Source: Rhodopirellula sp. (lineage in GTDB: Bacteria > Planctomycetota > Planctomycetia > Pirellulales > Thermoguttaceae). From it: DNA of 51,589 nucleotides. The stretch spans positions 1 to 51,589 of the forward strand of contig JAAYEH010000310.1 of NCBI GenBank assembly GCA_012728855.1. Direction: 5' to 3'. Position numbers and translations under genes: made by a program. The notes beneath the pieces were generated by a model. It did no database searches. It was given only the letters and a program-made list of their open reading frames with translations, and had not been told where the DNA came from. Shown here in pieces: positions 32,528 through 41,664 of the stretch (positions are counted from its first letter, which is position 1; each line of letters starts with the position of its first letter).

Positions 32528-32965
32528 TCACCCGTATCCCAACTCGTCGAGTTCGTCCTCGGTAAGCCCGTGAAAGTGCGCCAGTTCATGGAGGATCGTG
32601 ATGCGGATTTCGCGGCGGAGCCGCTCGAGTTCGACGCGTCCACGGCGGTCTCTGGCGATGGCGAGGATTCCTTCGCGATAGATGGTAACGACGTCCGGCA
32701 GTGTGCCGGAATGTTCGATGCTCCGCTGCGTCACCGGGATCCCCGTGAACAGGCCGCAGAGATCGTCGCGGAACGAAACGCCCGTCCGTTCCAATACCTC
32801 CAACGACGGGTAATCCTCGACGTGCAGCGGCACGCGCTCGATCAATTGGTGGACGAGCGGCGGCATTTGCTGGAGCACTTCTTCCAGCACGCGATCGAAG
32901 CGTTCTCTCGTTCGGGCGTTCAAGGCGGACTCCGGCCACGATGCGGTTGTGGAACCCTTCATCAT
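32528..32965 (-). CDS. Small zinc metallopeptidase family protein
   Basis: 145 residues from the tandem ATG at 32965/32962. It contains a minimal zincin motif near the end, ITILHELAHFHGLTEDELDE (HExxHxxG...D), and the family element GLFTGIPVTQRSIEHSGTLP followed by IYREGILAI. Such short predicted proteases occur widely in bacteria with no known substrate. A longer reading from 33154 adds 63 low-complexity residues and is less likely. The SAF gene follows 31 bp downstream on the same strand. Confidence 0.8.
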   Translation of the reverse strand: MMKGSTTASWPESALNARTRERFDRVLEEVLQQMPPLVHQLIERVPLHVEDYPSLEVLERTGVSFRDDLCGLFTGIPVTQRSIEHSGTLPDVVTIYREGILAIARDRRGRVELERLRREIRITILHELAHFHGLTEDELDELGYG

Positions 32966-33397
32966 ATTATCGGCGGAAGTCGCGTCAATCGGCTCGTCGA
33001 GAACCGGGCGAAGGATTCCTCCCCCACGGGCGGATGGCGGCGACTTGCGATGGGCCCCGCCAACCCCGGTAAGCGCGACGGTTATTTCTTCGCCGATCCT
33101 TGACGCGGGCGGCGACTGGTAATCCCCGGCGGGTGGCTGTACACTCGAAAACATGAAGTCCAGAACCGTTCGTTTATCGGGGAAAAGGGCGAACAGAGAA
33201 GAGGAACCCGTAGTTCTGCTTCCACGACCAATACGGGTTCCTCTTCTCTTTTCGCTCGGTTCTCGCAGATTTCCCTGGTTTCCGGTGTTTGGCGATTCGA
33301 TTTGAATTGTGAGCCACCCATGACTTACTCGGAAAAGCCAAGAAAAAAGAAATCAACGTCCCTTGCCGATGGCAAAAAAGCAACGAGGAGTCTCCCA
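32966..33397. promoter_or_regulatory. Divergent intergenic region
   Basis: 432 bp between the metallopeptidase (minus) and GH127 (plus) starts. The only structured item is the 18-bp hairpin at 33195-33249. Promoters for both directions should be here, but none was identified with confidence. Confidence 0.4.
33195..33249. repeat. Perfect 18-bp inverted repeat (19-base loop)
   Basis: Arms agagaagaggaacccgta (33195-33212) and its exact complement (33232-33249), followed by tttcg. It lies about 150 bp before the GH127 start, in its probable leader. It could be an attenuator, a terminator for an unseen transcript, or an operator. Confidence 0.65.
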
Positions 33398-35764
33398 ATG
33401 AAACGCTTGGGCATGGTATCGGTCTTGTCGGCAGCAGCGCTCTGCATCCCAGCCTGGGCCGATGGTCCGGTGCATCGCAAGCTCTCGGCCGTCCCTTTCA
33501 CCGAAGTGACGCTTTCCGACGCCTTCTGGGCGCCGCGGCTGGAAACCAACCGGGTGAAATCGCTGCCGCACAACTTCAAATGGTGCGAAGAAACCGGCCG
33601 GTTCAGCAATTTCGCCAAGGCCGCCGGGTTGATGGAGGGAGCCTTCGAGGGGATCTATTTCAATGATTCCGACGTCTACAAGGTTCTCGAAGGAGCGTCG
33701 TATTCGCTCGCCCAGCATCCCGACCCGCTGCTGGAAAAGATGGTCGACGACGTCATCGCTAAGATCGCCGCCGCGCAGCAGGAAGACGGGTATCTGAATA
33801 CGTACTATACGTTGGTGGAGCCGGACCGGAAGTGGACCGACCTCCGCGTCCGCCACGAACTCTACTGTGCGGGCCACTTGTTTGAAGCGGCCGTCGCTCA
33901 CCACCGGGCCACGGGCAAGCGGACCTTGCTGGACGTGGCCACGCGGTTCGCCGATTTGATCGACCACATTTTCGGCCCCGACGGGCGTTATGGCGTGCCC
34001 GGCCACGAAGAGATCGAACTGGCCCTGGTGAAGCTTTACGAGGTGACCGGCGAGCGCCGCTACTTCGATCTGGCGAAGTTCTTCCTCGACATCCGCGGCG
34101 ATGGGGCGAAGCGGGAAGTGTTCGGACCGTACTGCCAGGACCACGTCCCGGTCCGGCAGCAGAGCGAGATCGTGGGACATGCCGTGCGGGCGATGTACCT
34201 GTACGCGGGGGTGGCCGACATGGCGGCCTACACCGGCGACCAGGGGTTCGTCGATGCGATGGGGCGTCTCTGGGAGGACGTCGTTCTGCGGAAACTGTAC
34301 ATCACCGCCGGCATCGGCGCGCGGCACCAGGGCGAAGCGTTCGGCGATCCGTACGAGTTGCCCAACGACACCGCCTACTGCGAGACCTGCGCGGCGATCG
34401 GCCTGGCACTCTGGAGCCACCGCATGAACCTGATGCACGCCGACGCCCAGTATGCCGACGTGCTGGAGCGGGCGCTGTACAACGGCATCCTCGCGGGCAT
34501 CGGCATGGACGGCGAGCACTTCTTCTACGTCAACCCGCTGGCCAGCGGCGGCGGCCACCACCGTCAGCCGTTCTACCGGTGCGCATGCTGCCCGACGAAC
34601 GTGGTGAGGATCCTCCCCTCGCTGCCCGGCTACGTCTATGCCCAGGACGGCCAGTCGATTTACGTCAATCTCTACGCCGGCGGCACCGGAAATGTGTCAC
34701 TCGGTGATCGCAAAGTGAAGATCGCTCAAAAAACCCGTTATCCGTGGGACGGCGAGATCACGCTGGCGGTCGAGCCCGCCGAACCGAGCACGTTTGCCCT
34801 GCGGCTGCGGATTCCAGGCTGGTGCCGCGGCGCAACGCTTTCGGTCAACGGCGAGCGGATCGAACCGTTGGCGATCGAAAAGGGCTATGCCGTCGTCCGG
34901 CGCGAGTGGAAGGCGGGCGATACCGTCCAACTGAGTCTGCCGATGGAGGTGCAACGGATCGAGGCGCATCCGAAAGTCCTCGCAGACCGTGGCCGGGTGG
35001 CTATCGAGCGCGGGCCGCTTGTCTACGCCTTTGAAGCGGTCGACAACGGCGGCTCGGTTCGCCGCATCGTGTTGGCCCGCGATCCGCAGTTCAGCGATCT
35101 TGATCGCCCTGAGTTGCTCGGGGGTGTCGTGGTGGTGCAGGGGCTCGATCGCTCGGGAAAGCCGGTGACGGCGGTGCCGTACTACGCCTGGGATCACCGC
35201 GACCCGGGCCAGATGGCCGTTTGGATGTGGCAAGAGGGAAAGTCGCGGCAGCCCGCCGTCGACGACCCGACCTGGCAAGGCCGGCTTTACCGGCCGCTCG
35301 ATCCGGCCACGCTGGGCGAGTCGCTCGAACTGACGCTCATGGAACTGAGCGTCTCTTCCGCATCGCACGTCTCCGGAAACAATGACCTCAGTGCGCTCAG
35401 CGACGGCGTGGAGCCGAAGAACTCCTGCGACCACTCCATCCCTCGCTTCACATGGTGGGACCATCGCGGAACGAGCGAGTGGGCACAGTACGACTTCGGC
35501 GAGCCGCGGAAGGTCTCCGCCGTGGAGGTCTACTGGTTCGACGACGAGCGGGAAAAACGCCACTGCCGGGCGCCGAAGTCCTGGCGGCTTGTCTACCAGG
35601 ACGGCGAAACCTGGAAACCGGTCGCCGGCGCCTCGCCGTACGGCACGACCATCGACCGGTACAACCGGGTCACGTTTGAGCCGGTCGAAACGACGGCGCT
35701 GCGGATCGAGGCGGAATTGAACCCGCCATGGTCGGCGGGGATTTTGGAGTGGAAGGTGGAGTGA
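33398..35764 (+). CDS. Exported GH127-type beta-L-arabinofuranosidase
   Basis: 788 residues with a signal peptide (MKRLGMVSVLSAAALCIPAWA). The GH127/DUF1680 alpha/alpha-barrel follows: VTLSDAFWAPRLETNRV, ALVKLYEVTGERRYFDLAKF, ITAGIGARHQGEAFGDPYEL and the active-site stretch FYRCACCPTNVVRILPSLPG with the cysteine cluster that binds zinc and supplies the nucleophile. C-terminal beta-sandwiches follow, the last discoidin-like (WDHRGTSEWAQYDFGEPRKV). GAGGAG precedes the ATG at 33398. It probably releases beta-L-arabinofuranose from plant or algal polymers outside the cytosol. Relatives with other specificity (GH146) are possible. Confidence 0.9.
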   Translation: MKRLGMVSVLSAAALCIPAWADGPVHRKLSAVPFTEVTLSDAFWAPRLETNRVKSLPHNFKWCEETGRFSNFAKAAGLMEGAFEGIYFNDSDVYKVLEGASYSLAQHPDPLLEKMVDDVIAKIAAAQQEDGYLNTYYTLVEPDRKWTDLRVRHELYCAGHLFEAAVAHHRATGKRTLLDVATRFADLIDHIFGPDGRYGVPGHEEIELALVKLYEVTGERRYFDLAKFFLDIRGDGAKREVFGPYCQDHVPVRQQSEIVGHAVRAMYLYAGVADMAAYTGDQGFVDAMGRLWEDVVLRKLYITAGIGARHQGEAFGDPYELPNDTAYCETCAAIGLALWSHRMNLMHADAQYADVLERALYNGILAGIGMDGEHFFYVNPLASGGGHHRQPFYRCACCPTNVVRILPSLPGYVYAQDGQSIYVNLYAGGTGNVSLGDRKVKIAQKTRYPWDGEITLAVEPAEPSTFALRLRIPGWCRGATLSVNGERIEPLAIEKGYAVVRREWKAGDTVQLSLPMEVQRIEAHPKVLADRGRVAIERGPLVYAFEAVDNGGSVRRIVLARDPQFSDLDRPELLGGVVVVQGLDRSGKPVTAVPYYAWDHRDPGQMAVWMWQEGKSRQPAVDDPTWQGRLYRPLDPATLGESLELTLMELSVSSASHVSGNNDLSALSDGVEPKNSCDHSIPRFTWWDHRGTSEWAQYDFGEPRKVSAVEVYWFDDEREKRHCRAPKSWRLVYQDGETWKPVAGASPYGTTIDRYNRVTFEPVETTALRIEAELNPPWSAGILEWKVE

Positions 35765-36209
35765 GGTCGTGCTTTTCGCCAAGACAGCAATTCGCACAGG
35801 CGATCGCGAGGTCTAGCTGCGGCATCGCTGTCAGCACGCTGAATAGTGCAAGTAGCGACTTCGATCGGCTCCAACGCCAATTCGTCTTGACCAGCGCCTC
35901 CTACGGGGGGCAATTGAAGTATGAGCATTATCGAACACAAAGCCCTTCTCCTGCGGGATGAGGCTCGCAACGGCATCCACGAATTGCTGGCTCCCGACGT
36001 TTTTCCTATCGAATAAGGCCATGCATTGACGAGGGCGGAGCGAGATCCCGCCGGGCATCAGCGATGGCCGCGGAGGCCCCGATTGCTCGATTACTTTCAT
36101 CGCGAAGCTCCTTGGGAGCGGTATCGGGCCTATGGTCTTGGTGTGACTTAAGAATGACTGGTGGCACTTACGGGGCGATTGCTGGGCGGTGGTCCGTTCC
36201 TGGTGGCTC
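35765..36209. other. Convergent intergenic region, no recognised gene
   Basis: 445 bp between the stops of the GH127 gene and the HD-GYP regulator. Short frames exist on both strands (for example a 31-codon one starting MSIIEHKALLLRDEARNG on plus), but none matches a family I know. Confidence 0.45.
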
Positions 36210-37628
36210 TCACGACACGGCCGAATTCAGTTCCGGTAGTCCCGCGGAGAACTCCGCGAGGACGGGTTGAATTTCCCGGGAGTTCACCGCCGCGGTGCGG
36301 GAATTCTCGAGTTCCAGGTCTGGGGAGTCTTCGTCGGCGAATTGCCTGCAAGCTTCCAGGATCTCATCGAGCGCGGCAAAGAAGGCGTCGACGACTGCCG
36401 GGTCGAAGTGCGTCCCGCAACTCTGGCGGATGATCGTCAAGGATCGCTCCAGCGGAAAGGGCGGCTTATAGGGCCGCCGACTGCAGAGTGCGTCGAAGAC
36501 ATCTGCGATGGCCGTGATGCGCCCTTCCAAGGGAATCGCCTCGCCGGCCAACCCCTGGGGATAACCGGTTCCGTCCCATCGTTCGTGGTGGCTGGCGGCG
36601 ATCGCCGCCGCCATCTGCAGGAGGGGCGAAGATGCCTTGGCCGCAATGTCCAGTCCGGTCAGCGTATGGGAGAGGAACGGTTTTCCCGGATCTTCGCAGC
36701 GATCGAAAAGCCGCTCCCCCAGCGCGGAGTGTCGGCGCATCACGTCGATCTCGACTTCGTCCAGCCTGCCCGGTTTGTGCAGCACGGCATCGGGAATCCC
36801 CACTTTGCCAATGTCGTGCAGCGGCGCGGCCAATCGAATTCGCTCGACCCGCTCCGCAGAAAGCCCCATGTGCCTGGCGACGATGGCCGCATAGGCGCCG
36901 ACCCGCCGCACGTGATTGCCGGTGTCCGAATCGCGATACTCGCCCACTTTGGCCAGGCACTCGATCAGTTCGATGTGCGCATGCATCAACTCCGTGGTGC
37001 GAACGGCGACCTCCAGTTCGAGATCCCAGGCATAGCGCTTGAGCCAGTCCTGGTGAGCCTTTACCGTCAGCACGTTGCGGATGCGGGCCTGCAATTCCGC
37101 GGAGTCGGCCGGCTTGTTGAGGAAGTCGGTCGCGCCGAGTTTCAACGCGTCCATCTTCGTTTGCCGATCGGTCGACGCCGTCAGGATCACCACCGGCAGA
37201 GCGACCAAGGTCGCATCGGCGCGGAGTTCGCGAAGGATGTCCAGACCGCTGAGGACCGGCATCATGATATCCAACAGCACCACGTCGGGCCGGGAAGAGC
37301 GGATCAAGTCCATCGCCTGCGTGGCGTCGGAGGTTGTGTGGAACTGCTCATAGCCGGCCAGCGTCAACATGCGGCGGACCACCCGGACATTGATCGGCTC
37401 ATCGTCGATGATCGCGATACGGGGATTGGCCACGACGGATTCGGGCGACGAGTCCTGCAAGACGCTGTCCAGCGGCGGCCTGCTCGTTCCGAAAATCGTC
37501 TGGAGGGCCTCCAAGGGCGGCGGCATCGCCTTAGGTTCGCACGAAGCGTTGGCGGGATCGCTCATCGACATCGATAATTCTCCCAGTTTTGTGACCTTTT
37601 TGAAGGGGCCTGGTTTGCGATTCGACAT
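36210..37628 (-). CDS. Response regulator with HD-GYP c-di-GMP phosphodiesterase domain
   Basis: 472 residues. A receiver domain at about 70-190 (IAIIDDEPINVRVV; phospho-acceptor Asp120 in VVLLDIMMP; Lys172 in FLNKPAD) is followed by a helical linker and an HD-GYP domain with LAAPLHDIGKVGIPD (HD at about 271-272), SHHERWDGTGYPQGL and ITAIADVFDALCSRRPYK. It should hydrolyse cyclic di-GMP when phosphorylated. It begins 10 bp after the stop of the hybrid kinase gene, so the kinase is its likely partner. A longer reading (start 37736) overlaps the kinase and is rejected. Confidence 0.92.
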   Translation of the reverse strand: MSNRKPGPFKKVTKLGELSMSMSDPANASCEPKAMPPPLEALQTIFGTSRPPLDSVLQDSSPESVVANPRIAIIDDEPINVRVVRRMLTLAGYEQFHTTSDATQAMDLIRSSRPDVVLLDIMMPVLSGLDILRELRADATLVALPVVILTASTDRQTKMDALKLGATDFLNKPADSAELQARIRNVLTVKAHQDWLKRYAWDLELEVAVRTTELMHAHIELIECLAKVGEYRDSDTGNHVRRVGAYAAIVARHMGLSAERVERIRLAAPLHDIGKVGIPDAVLHKPGRLDEVEIDVMRRHSALGERLFDRCEDPGKPFLSHTLTGLDIAAKASSPLLQMAAAIAASHHERWDGTGYPQGLAGEAIPLEGRITAIADVFDALCSRRPYKPPFPLERSLTIIRQSCGTHFDPAVVDAFFAALDEILEACRQFADEDSPDLELENSRTAAVNSREIQPVLAEFSAGLPELNSAVS

Positions 37629-37638
37629 AGGGCAATCA

Positions 37639-39726
37639 TCACGAAGCACCGCTCGGCGAGGAGATGGCCCGCCGGCAGAGATCCTCCAGGGTGTGCAGGG
37701 CTTGCGGCACTCGGTCGGCACAGGCATTCTTGGCAAGCTGCTCCAAGTCGCCTGAGACGGCCATCAGTTCGGCGAATCCGGCCATTCCGCTCACCCCTTT
37801 CAAGCGATGGGAGTGCGAGGCCAACTGGCCGAAGTCCCTCTCGGCGAACGCTCGCCGGATCGAGCGAGCGTATTCCGGCAGATCCTTGAGAAAATCGTCG
37901 ACGATCTCGCAGAACTCCGGGTCGTCGAGGGGGAGCGAGGAGACGATCGGCGGCTCGCCTTCAGGGATGGCGGGCATCGGATCGGCGGAGGATCCCAACG
38001 CCGCCGCCAGGGTTCTCAGCAGCAGATCCTGTTGGATCGGCTTGGAGAGATATCCCGAGCAGCCTGCCTCCAGGCATTTCTCCTCATCGCCCCGCATGGC
38101 GTGAGAAGTCAAGGCGAGGATCGGGATTCGCAGACCCGCTTCCCGCAGCGTCCGCGCGGCGGTATAGCCGTCCATGATCGGCATTTGCATGTCCATGAGG
38201 ATCAGGTCGAAGGCATCGGCGGTCGCCAATTCCACGGCGGACATGCCGTTGTCGCTCTGCACGACCTCGACGCCGGCGCGGCGAAGCACCAGGTCGATCA
38301 GCTTACGGTTGGTGGGGCCATCATCGACGACGAGAACCCGTTTTCCCGCCAGGATGCGCTCCGGTTGCTGCGTAGCCGCCTGCAGGGCCTGCGCCTGTTG
38401 GGGATGGTCCGACGCCGCGCCAGCGGATTGGCAGACCACCGCGTCGATGGTCGCCGTGAAGACACTTCCCTTTCCCACCTCGCTCTGCACCGTCAGGCTG
38501 CCCCCCAGCGCTTCGGCGATGCGGCGACTGATCGCCAGGCCCAAGCCGGTTCCTCCAAAGCGCCGCGTGACCGACGTGTCTGCTTGCGCAAAGGCGTCAA
38601 AAATCGCGTCCAGCTTTTCCGGCGAGATTCCGATACCTGAGTCGATTACGTCGAACGCCAGTTTCGGATGACGCTCGCTGCCGGAGGGGCGGACGACGAT
38701 CCGAACGCTTCCGCTGCTGGTGAATTTGATGGCATTGGACAGCAGGTTCATCAGGAGCTGCTTCAAACGCACCGGATCGGTCGCAACGGCGGAAGGAACT
38801 CCGTCGCGGATCTCGCAGCTCAGTTGGATATTCTTTTCTTCCGCGCGAACACGCAGGATCGAGAGGACATCCCGCACGATCGTCGCGGGAAGGCAGGCGA
38901 CCGATTCGACCTCCATCCGTCCGGATTCGATCTTGGAGAGGTCGAGGATGTCGTTGATCAGTTCCAGAAGGTGCTGGCCACTGGCGTGGATGGTGTCCAG
39001 GAAATCCCGGCGCTCTTCCTCGTCCCCGCCGTCCGCCCCTTGTCGCAGCAATTCCGTGAAGCCGAGGATCGCGTTCAAGGGAGTGCGGATTTCGTGACTC
39101 ATGTTGGCGAGGAATTCGCTCTTGGCACGATTGGCGGCCTCCGTCGCCTGGCAGAGCTTCTCGATCGCCGCACGCTCCTGGGCCTCCAGCAGCCGCCGCT
39201 CCTGTTCGGCCATCGCTTCGGCGATCGCTTGCGCATGCGCCGCTTTGAGTGTGTCCTGCTCCGCCGCCAGTTGCCGGATGCCTGCCTGCAACAGCCTGCT
39301 TTCGGCTTCGCGTTCGACCAGCCCAGCGGCCAGTTGCCCGCCGAGACGCAAGGCCGGCAGGAATCGCTGCAGGGAATCCCCCTCGTCAGCAGCGGGCGGT
39401 AAGATCACTCCCAAAAAACCGCCCCGAGCAAGACCGATCCCCCAAGCCGAATCTTGCCAAGGTCCGCCGGCCAACTCGATCACCGTCGATTCCTGCTCCG
39501 CCAGCCGCACATTCAGACGCCGTGCCGCTTCCCGGACTGTCGCGTCCGGCAGGTCGTGGTTCCGGCAAGAGGCGGCAGCCGGCTGCCCGTTCGTGCCGGC
39601 TAGAAACACGCAGGAGGGATCCAGCGGCGACAGGAAGTCGGCAAGCAGTCCCAGGCAGCCCGTGTCATCGGCGGGGATGTGCTCGGCCGGAAGCAGCTCA
39701 TCAATCGACGTCAAAAGGAGGTCCAT
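37639..39726 (-). CDS. Hybrid sensor histidine kinase (HisKA-HATPase-REC-HPt)
   Basis: 695 residues with no transmembrane helix, so probably cytosolic. Residues 1-140 form an unrecognised sensor region, then a coiled coil (about 141-200). HisKA has the phospho-acceptor His211 in ANMSHEIRTPLNAILGFTEL. The ATPase boxes follow (NLLSNAIKFTSSG, DSGIGISPEKLDAIF, GGTGLGLAIS). The receiver domain has Asp512 in LILMDMQMPIMDG, and a C-terminal HPt domain has His640 in SHSHRLKGVSG. This is a complete phosphorelay in one chain. It stands between an HDOD gene (9-bp gap) and the HD-GYP regulator. Confidence 0.93.
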   Translation of the reverse strand: MDLLLTSIDELLPAEHIPADDTGCLGLLADFLSPLDPSCVFLAGTNGQPAAASCRNHDLPDATVREAARRLNVRLAEQESTVIELAGGPWQDSAWGIGLARGGFLGVILPPAADEGDSLQRFLPALRLGGQLAAGLVEREAESRLLQAGIRQLAAEQDTLKAAHAQAIAEAMAEQERRLLEAQERAAIEKLCQATEAANRAKSEFLANMSHEIRTPLNAILGFTELLRQGADGGDEEERRDFLDTIHASGQHLLELINDILDLSKIESGRMEVESVACLPATIVRDVLSILRVRAEEKNIQLSCEIRDGVPSAVATDPVRLKQLLMNLLSNAIKFTSSGSVRIVVRPSGSERHPKLAFDVIDSGIGISPEKLDAIFDAFAQADTSVTRRFGGTGLGLAISRRIAEALGGSLTVQSEVGKGSVFTATIDAVVCQSAGAASDHPQQAQALQAATQQPERILAGKRVLVVDDGPTNRKLIDLVLRRAGVEVVQSDNGMSAVELATADAFDLILMDMQMPIMDGYTAARTLREAGLRIPILALTSHAMRGDEEKCLEAGCSGYLSKPIQQDLLLRTLAAALGSSADPMPAIPEGEPPIVSSLPLDDPEFCEIVDDFLKDLPEYARSIRRAFAERDFGQLASHSHRLKGVSGMAGFAELMAVSGDLEQLAKNACADRVPQALHTLEDLCRRAISSPSGAS

Positions 39727-39735
39727 TTCACGACC

Positions 39736-40623
39736 CTAAACCTGCAAGATGCTCGCGCTGGACTCGAGTTGACGATCCAAATCACCGGAAAGAACCACGA
39801 TATCGTCCTTGGTGAATCCCAGGACGCCGATCGTCTCCGCACAGAAGGCGACCAGATTCAGGCCCACCGAACTGATTCCCTTCAGCGTGCAGATGACGTT
39901 GGCCACCTCGACACAGCGGACGACCGGCAGCGCCGCTTCTGGAGACTGACTGGAGTCATGGTGGTAACGGATGGCCGCCACCACGGCTTCCGGAAATCGC
40001 CACTGCTTGGCCACCAACTCTCCCAGTTCGCGATGGTCGAAACCGAGAATGTCGCGTTCCAGGTTGGATAGCGGGTGTCCCGGGGAGAGGGACTGGATCA
40101 CGTCACAAAAAGATTCATGAACATACTCATCCTCCAGGACAATTCCGATGTCGTGCAGCAAGCCGGCCAGGAACATGTCCTCGAAATTCGGCATGCGGCA
40201 GCGCATGGCAATCATCTTGGCACAGAGACCAACGGCAACCAGATGCCTCCACAGTCCCGCCCGGCTGTAGCCGCCCATCGTCTCCTGGCCCTTGAACAGC
40301 TCGCTGACAGCCGCGCTCATCGCCAGATTGCGAATTTGCTGGACTCCCAGATAGGCGATGGCATGCTGCAGATTGTTGATCGGCGTGCGCAGGGCATAGG
40401 CGGAGGAATTGACGCACTTGAGCACGCGGACGCACAGCGAGGGATCGGTTTCCATCACCTGTTTCAACTCGGCCGCTCCCGATCGCGGATCCTGGGCAAT
40501 CTCCATCACGCGGAGCGCCACGTCGGGCAGCGAAGACATGGAATGAATCCGCCGTGCAACGGATTCCAGCGACCGGGTCCGGACCGTGAACGAATTCGTT
40601 GCGGATAGCGTTGAGCGAGTCAT
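39736..40623 (-). CDS. HDOD-domain signalling protein
   Basis: 295 residues. The HDOD domain covers most of the protein: SSLPDVALRVMEIAQDPRSG, METDPSLCVRVLKCVNSSAY, INNLQHAIAYLGVQQIRNLA, and FLAGLLHDIGIVLEDEY. HDOD proteins are regulatory HD-superfamily relatives often linked to two-component and c-di-GMP systems. First gene of a three-gene operon with the kinase and the HD-GYP regulator. The ATG at 40623 is chosen; a TTG at 40644 would add seven residues. Confidence 0.88.
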   Translation of the reverse strand: MTRSTLSATNSFTVRTRSLESVARRIHSMSSLPDVALRVMEIAQDPRSGAAELKQVMETDPSLCVRVLKCVNSSAYALRTPINNLQHAIAYLGVQQIRNLAMSAAVSELFKGQETMGGYSRAGLWRHLVAVGLCAKMIAMRCRMPNFEDMFLAGLLHDIGIVLEDEYVHESFCDVIQSLSPGHPLSNLERDILGFDHRELGELVAKQWRFPEAVVAAIRYHHDSSQSPEAALPVVRCVEVANVICTLKGISSVGLNLVAFCAETIGVLGFTKDDIVVLSGDLDRQLESSASILQV

Positions 40624-41664
40624 GTTTTTGAACCGGGGAAACAATGCGCCCCCGTGCTGCCCCGCAACGGAGCCAGAATGCGGTTCGCAAGCAACCAGGC
40701 TGCCGGTTTCCGGTCGGCGGGAATCTTGGGGCTCTAAGGGGAAATACGTCGTCCAATGGAAAAGTCAAACCAATTAACCACAGTAAGCCGCCTTTTCCGG
40801 TTGCCCCCCCCCGTGTGTCGTGTGCTGCGCCTAGGAAGTTGCGTTCTGAACATCGCTCCTTGCGCGTTTCCGAAGAATGCCGAGCAGAAACCGCAGCCGG
40901 AGGACGAAACCGTTGTTGCGCAATCCGAATCACATCCGCGCAGAACAAAAGCGAAACGCAAATCCAAGCTATCGTTTCCGTACAACGGCGCCATCGCCGG
41001 AGTGTCGAGTACGCGCTGGAGTCCGACGGGCCCTCGTTGGCGAAGTGATCGTTGCCACCTTTCCTCCACGGCAAGGCAATGGCTTGGTTGCGACGTCTGT
41101 CTCTTTCTCGCCGACGCTTATCTGCTTAACCAGGGCGCCGCATTGCAAGGGATCTCCCTTTTCCCAAGAAATGGAACCCACACCAAGCGGAAGGCAGCAG
41201 CCGTGCAAGAAGTTCACTCGGGATCAGGTGGGCGGGGATGCCGCTTGTCCTGCGGGGCAATCCTGAAGCCGTTGCTGCTTCCGCTGCCTTGCCTGAATTG
41301 CAGTGTTACCGCCTTGGCCAGCCCCCTGACGATTCTGCATTCTCGTCTGATTTCCAGCACCAGTCCCGGCATCCGAGCAGTGTGCCCTTCTGCCCGCCAT
41401 TTTACACGAATAACCGCAAAGCCTTGCTGACGCAACCTGCGTACCAGAAATCAAAAATCTGTTCGGCACCGCACTTGCATCTCGGCAGCACCTCCGATGC
41501 AGCGTTGCAGGCGATTGGTGCGGTTTGCTTGATGAGAAAGCCGCCGTTTCGGCCAAACTCCGGGAGGTTCGGCACCTTCACAAGGCCATAGAGTCTGCAA
41601 AAGTTGGTCAGAAGGGCACTGGCAAGTGTGCAAAACGTTCACAGTTCTTCGAAAGGGTTGAGAG
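40624..41664. other. 1-kb divergent intergenic region, no recognised gene
   Basis: Lies between the starts of the HDOD gene (minus) and the DUF4405 gene (plus). Only short frames of unlikely composition occur, on both strands. It presumably contains both promoters and possibly a decayed gene; an unannotated small RNA cannot be excluded. A run of nine C lies near 40806. Confidence 0.45.
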
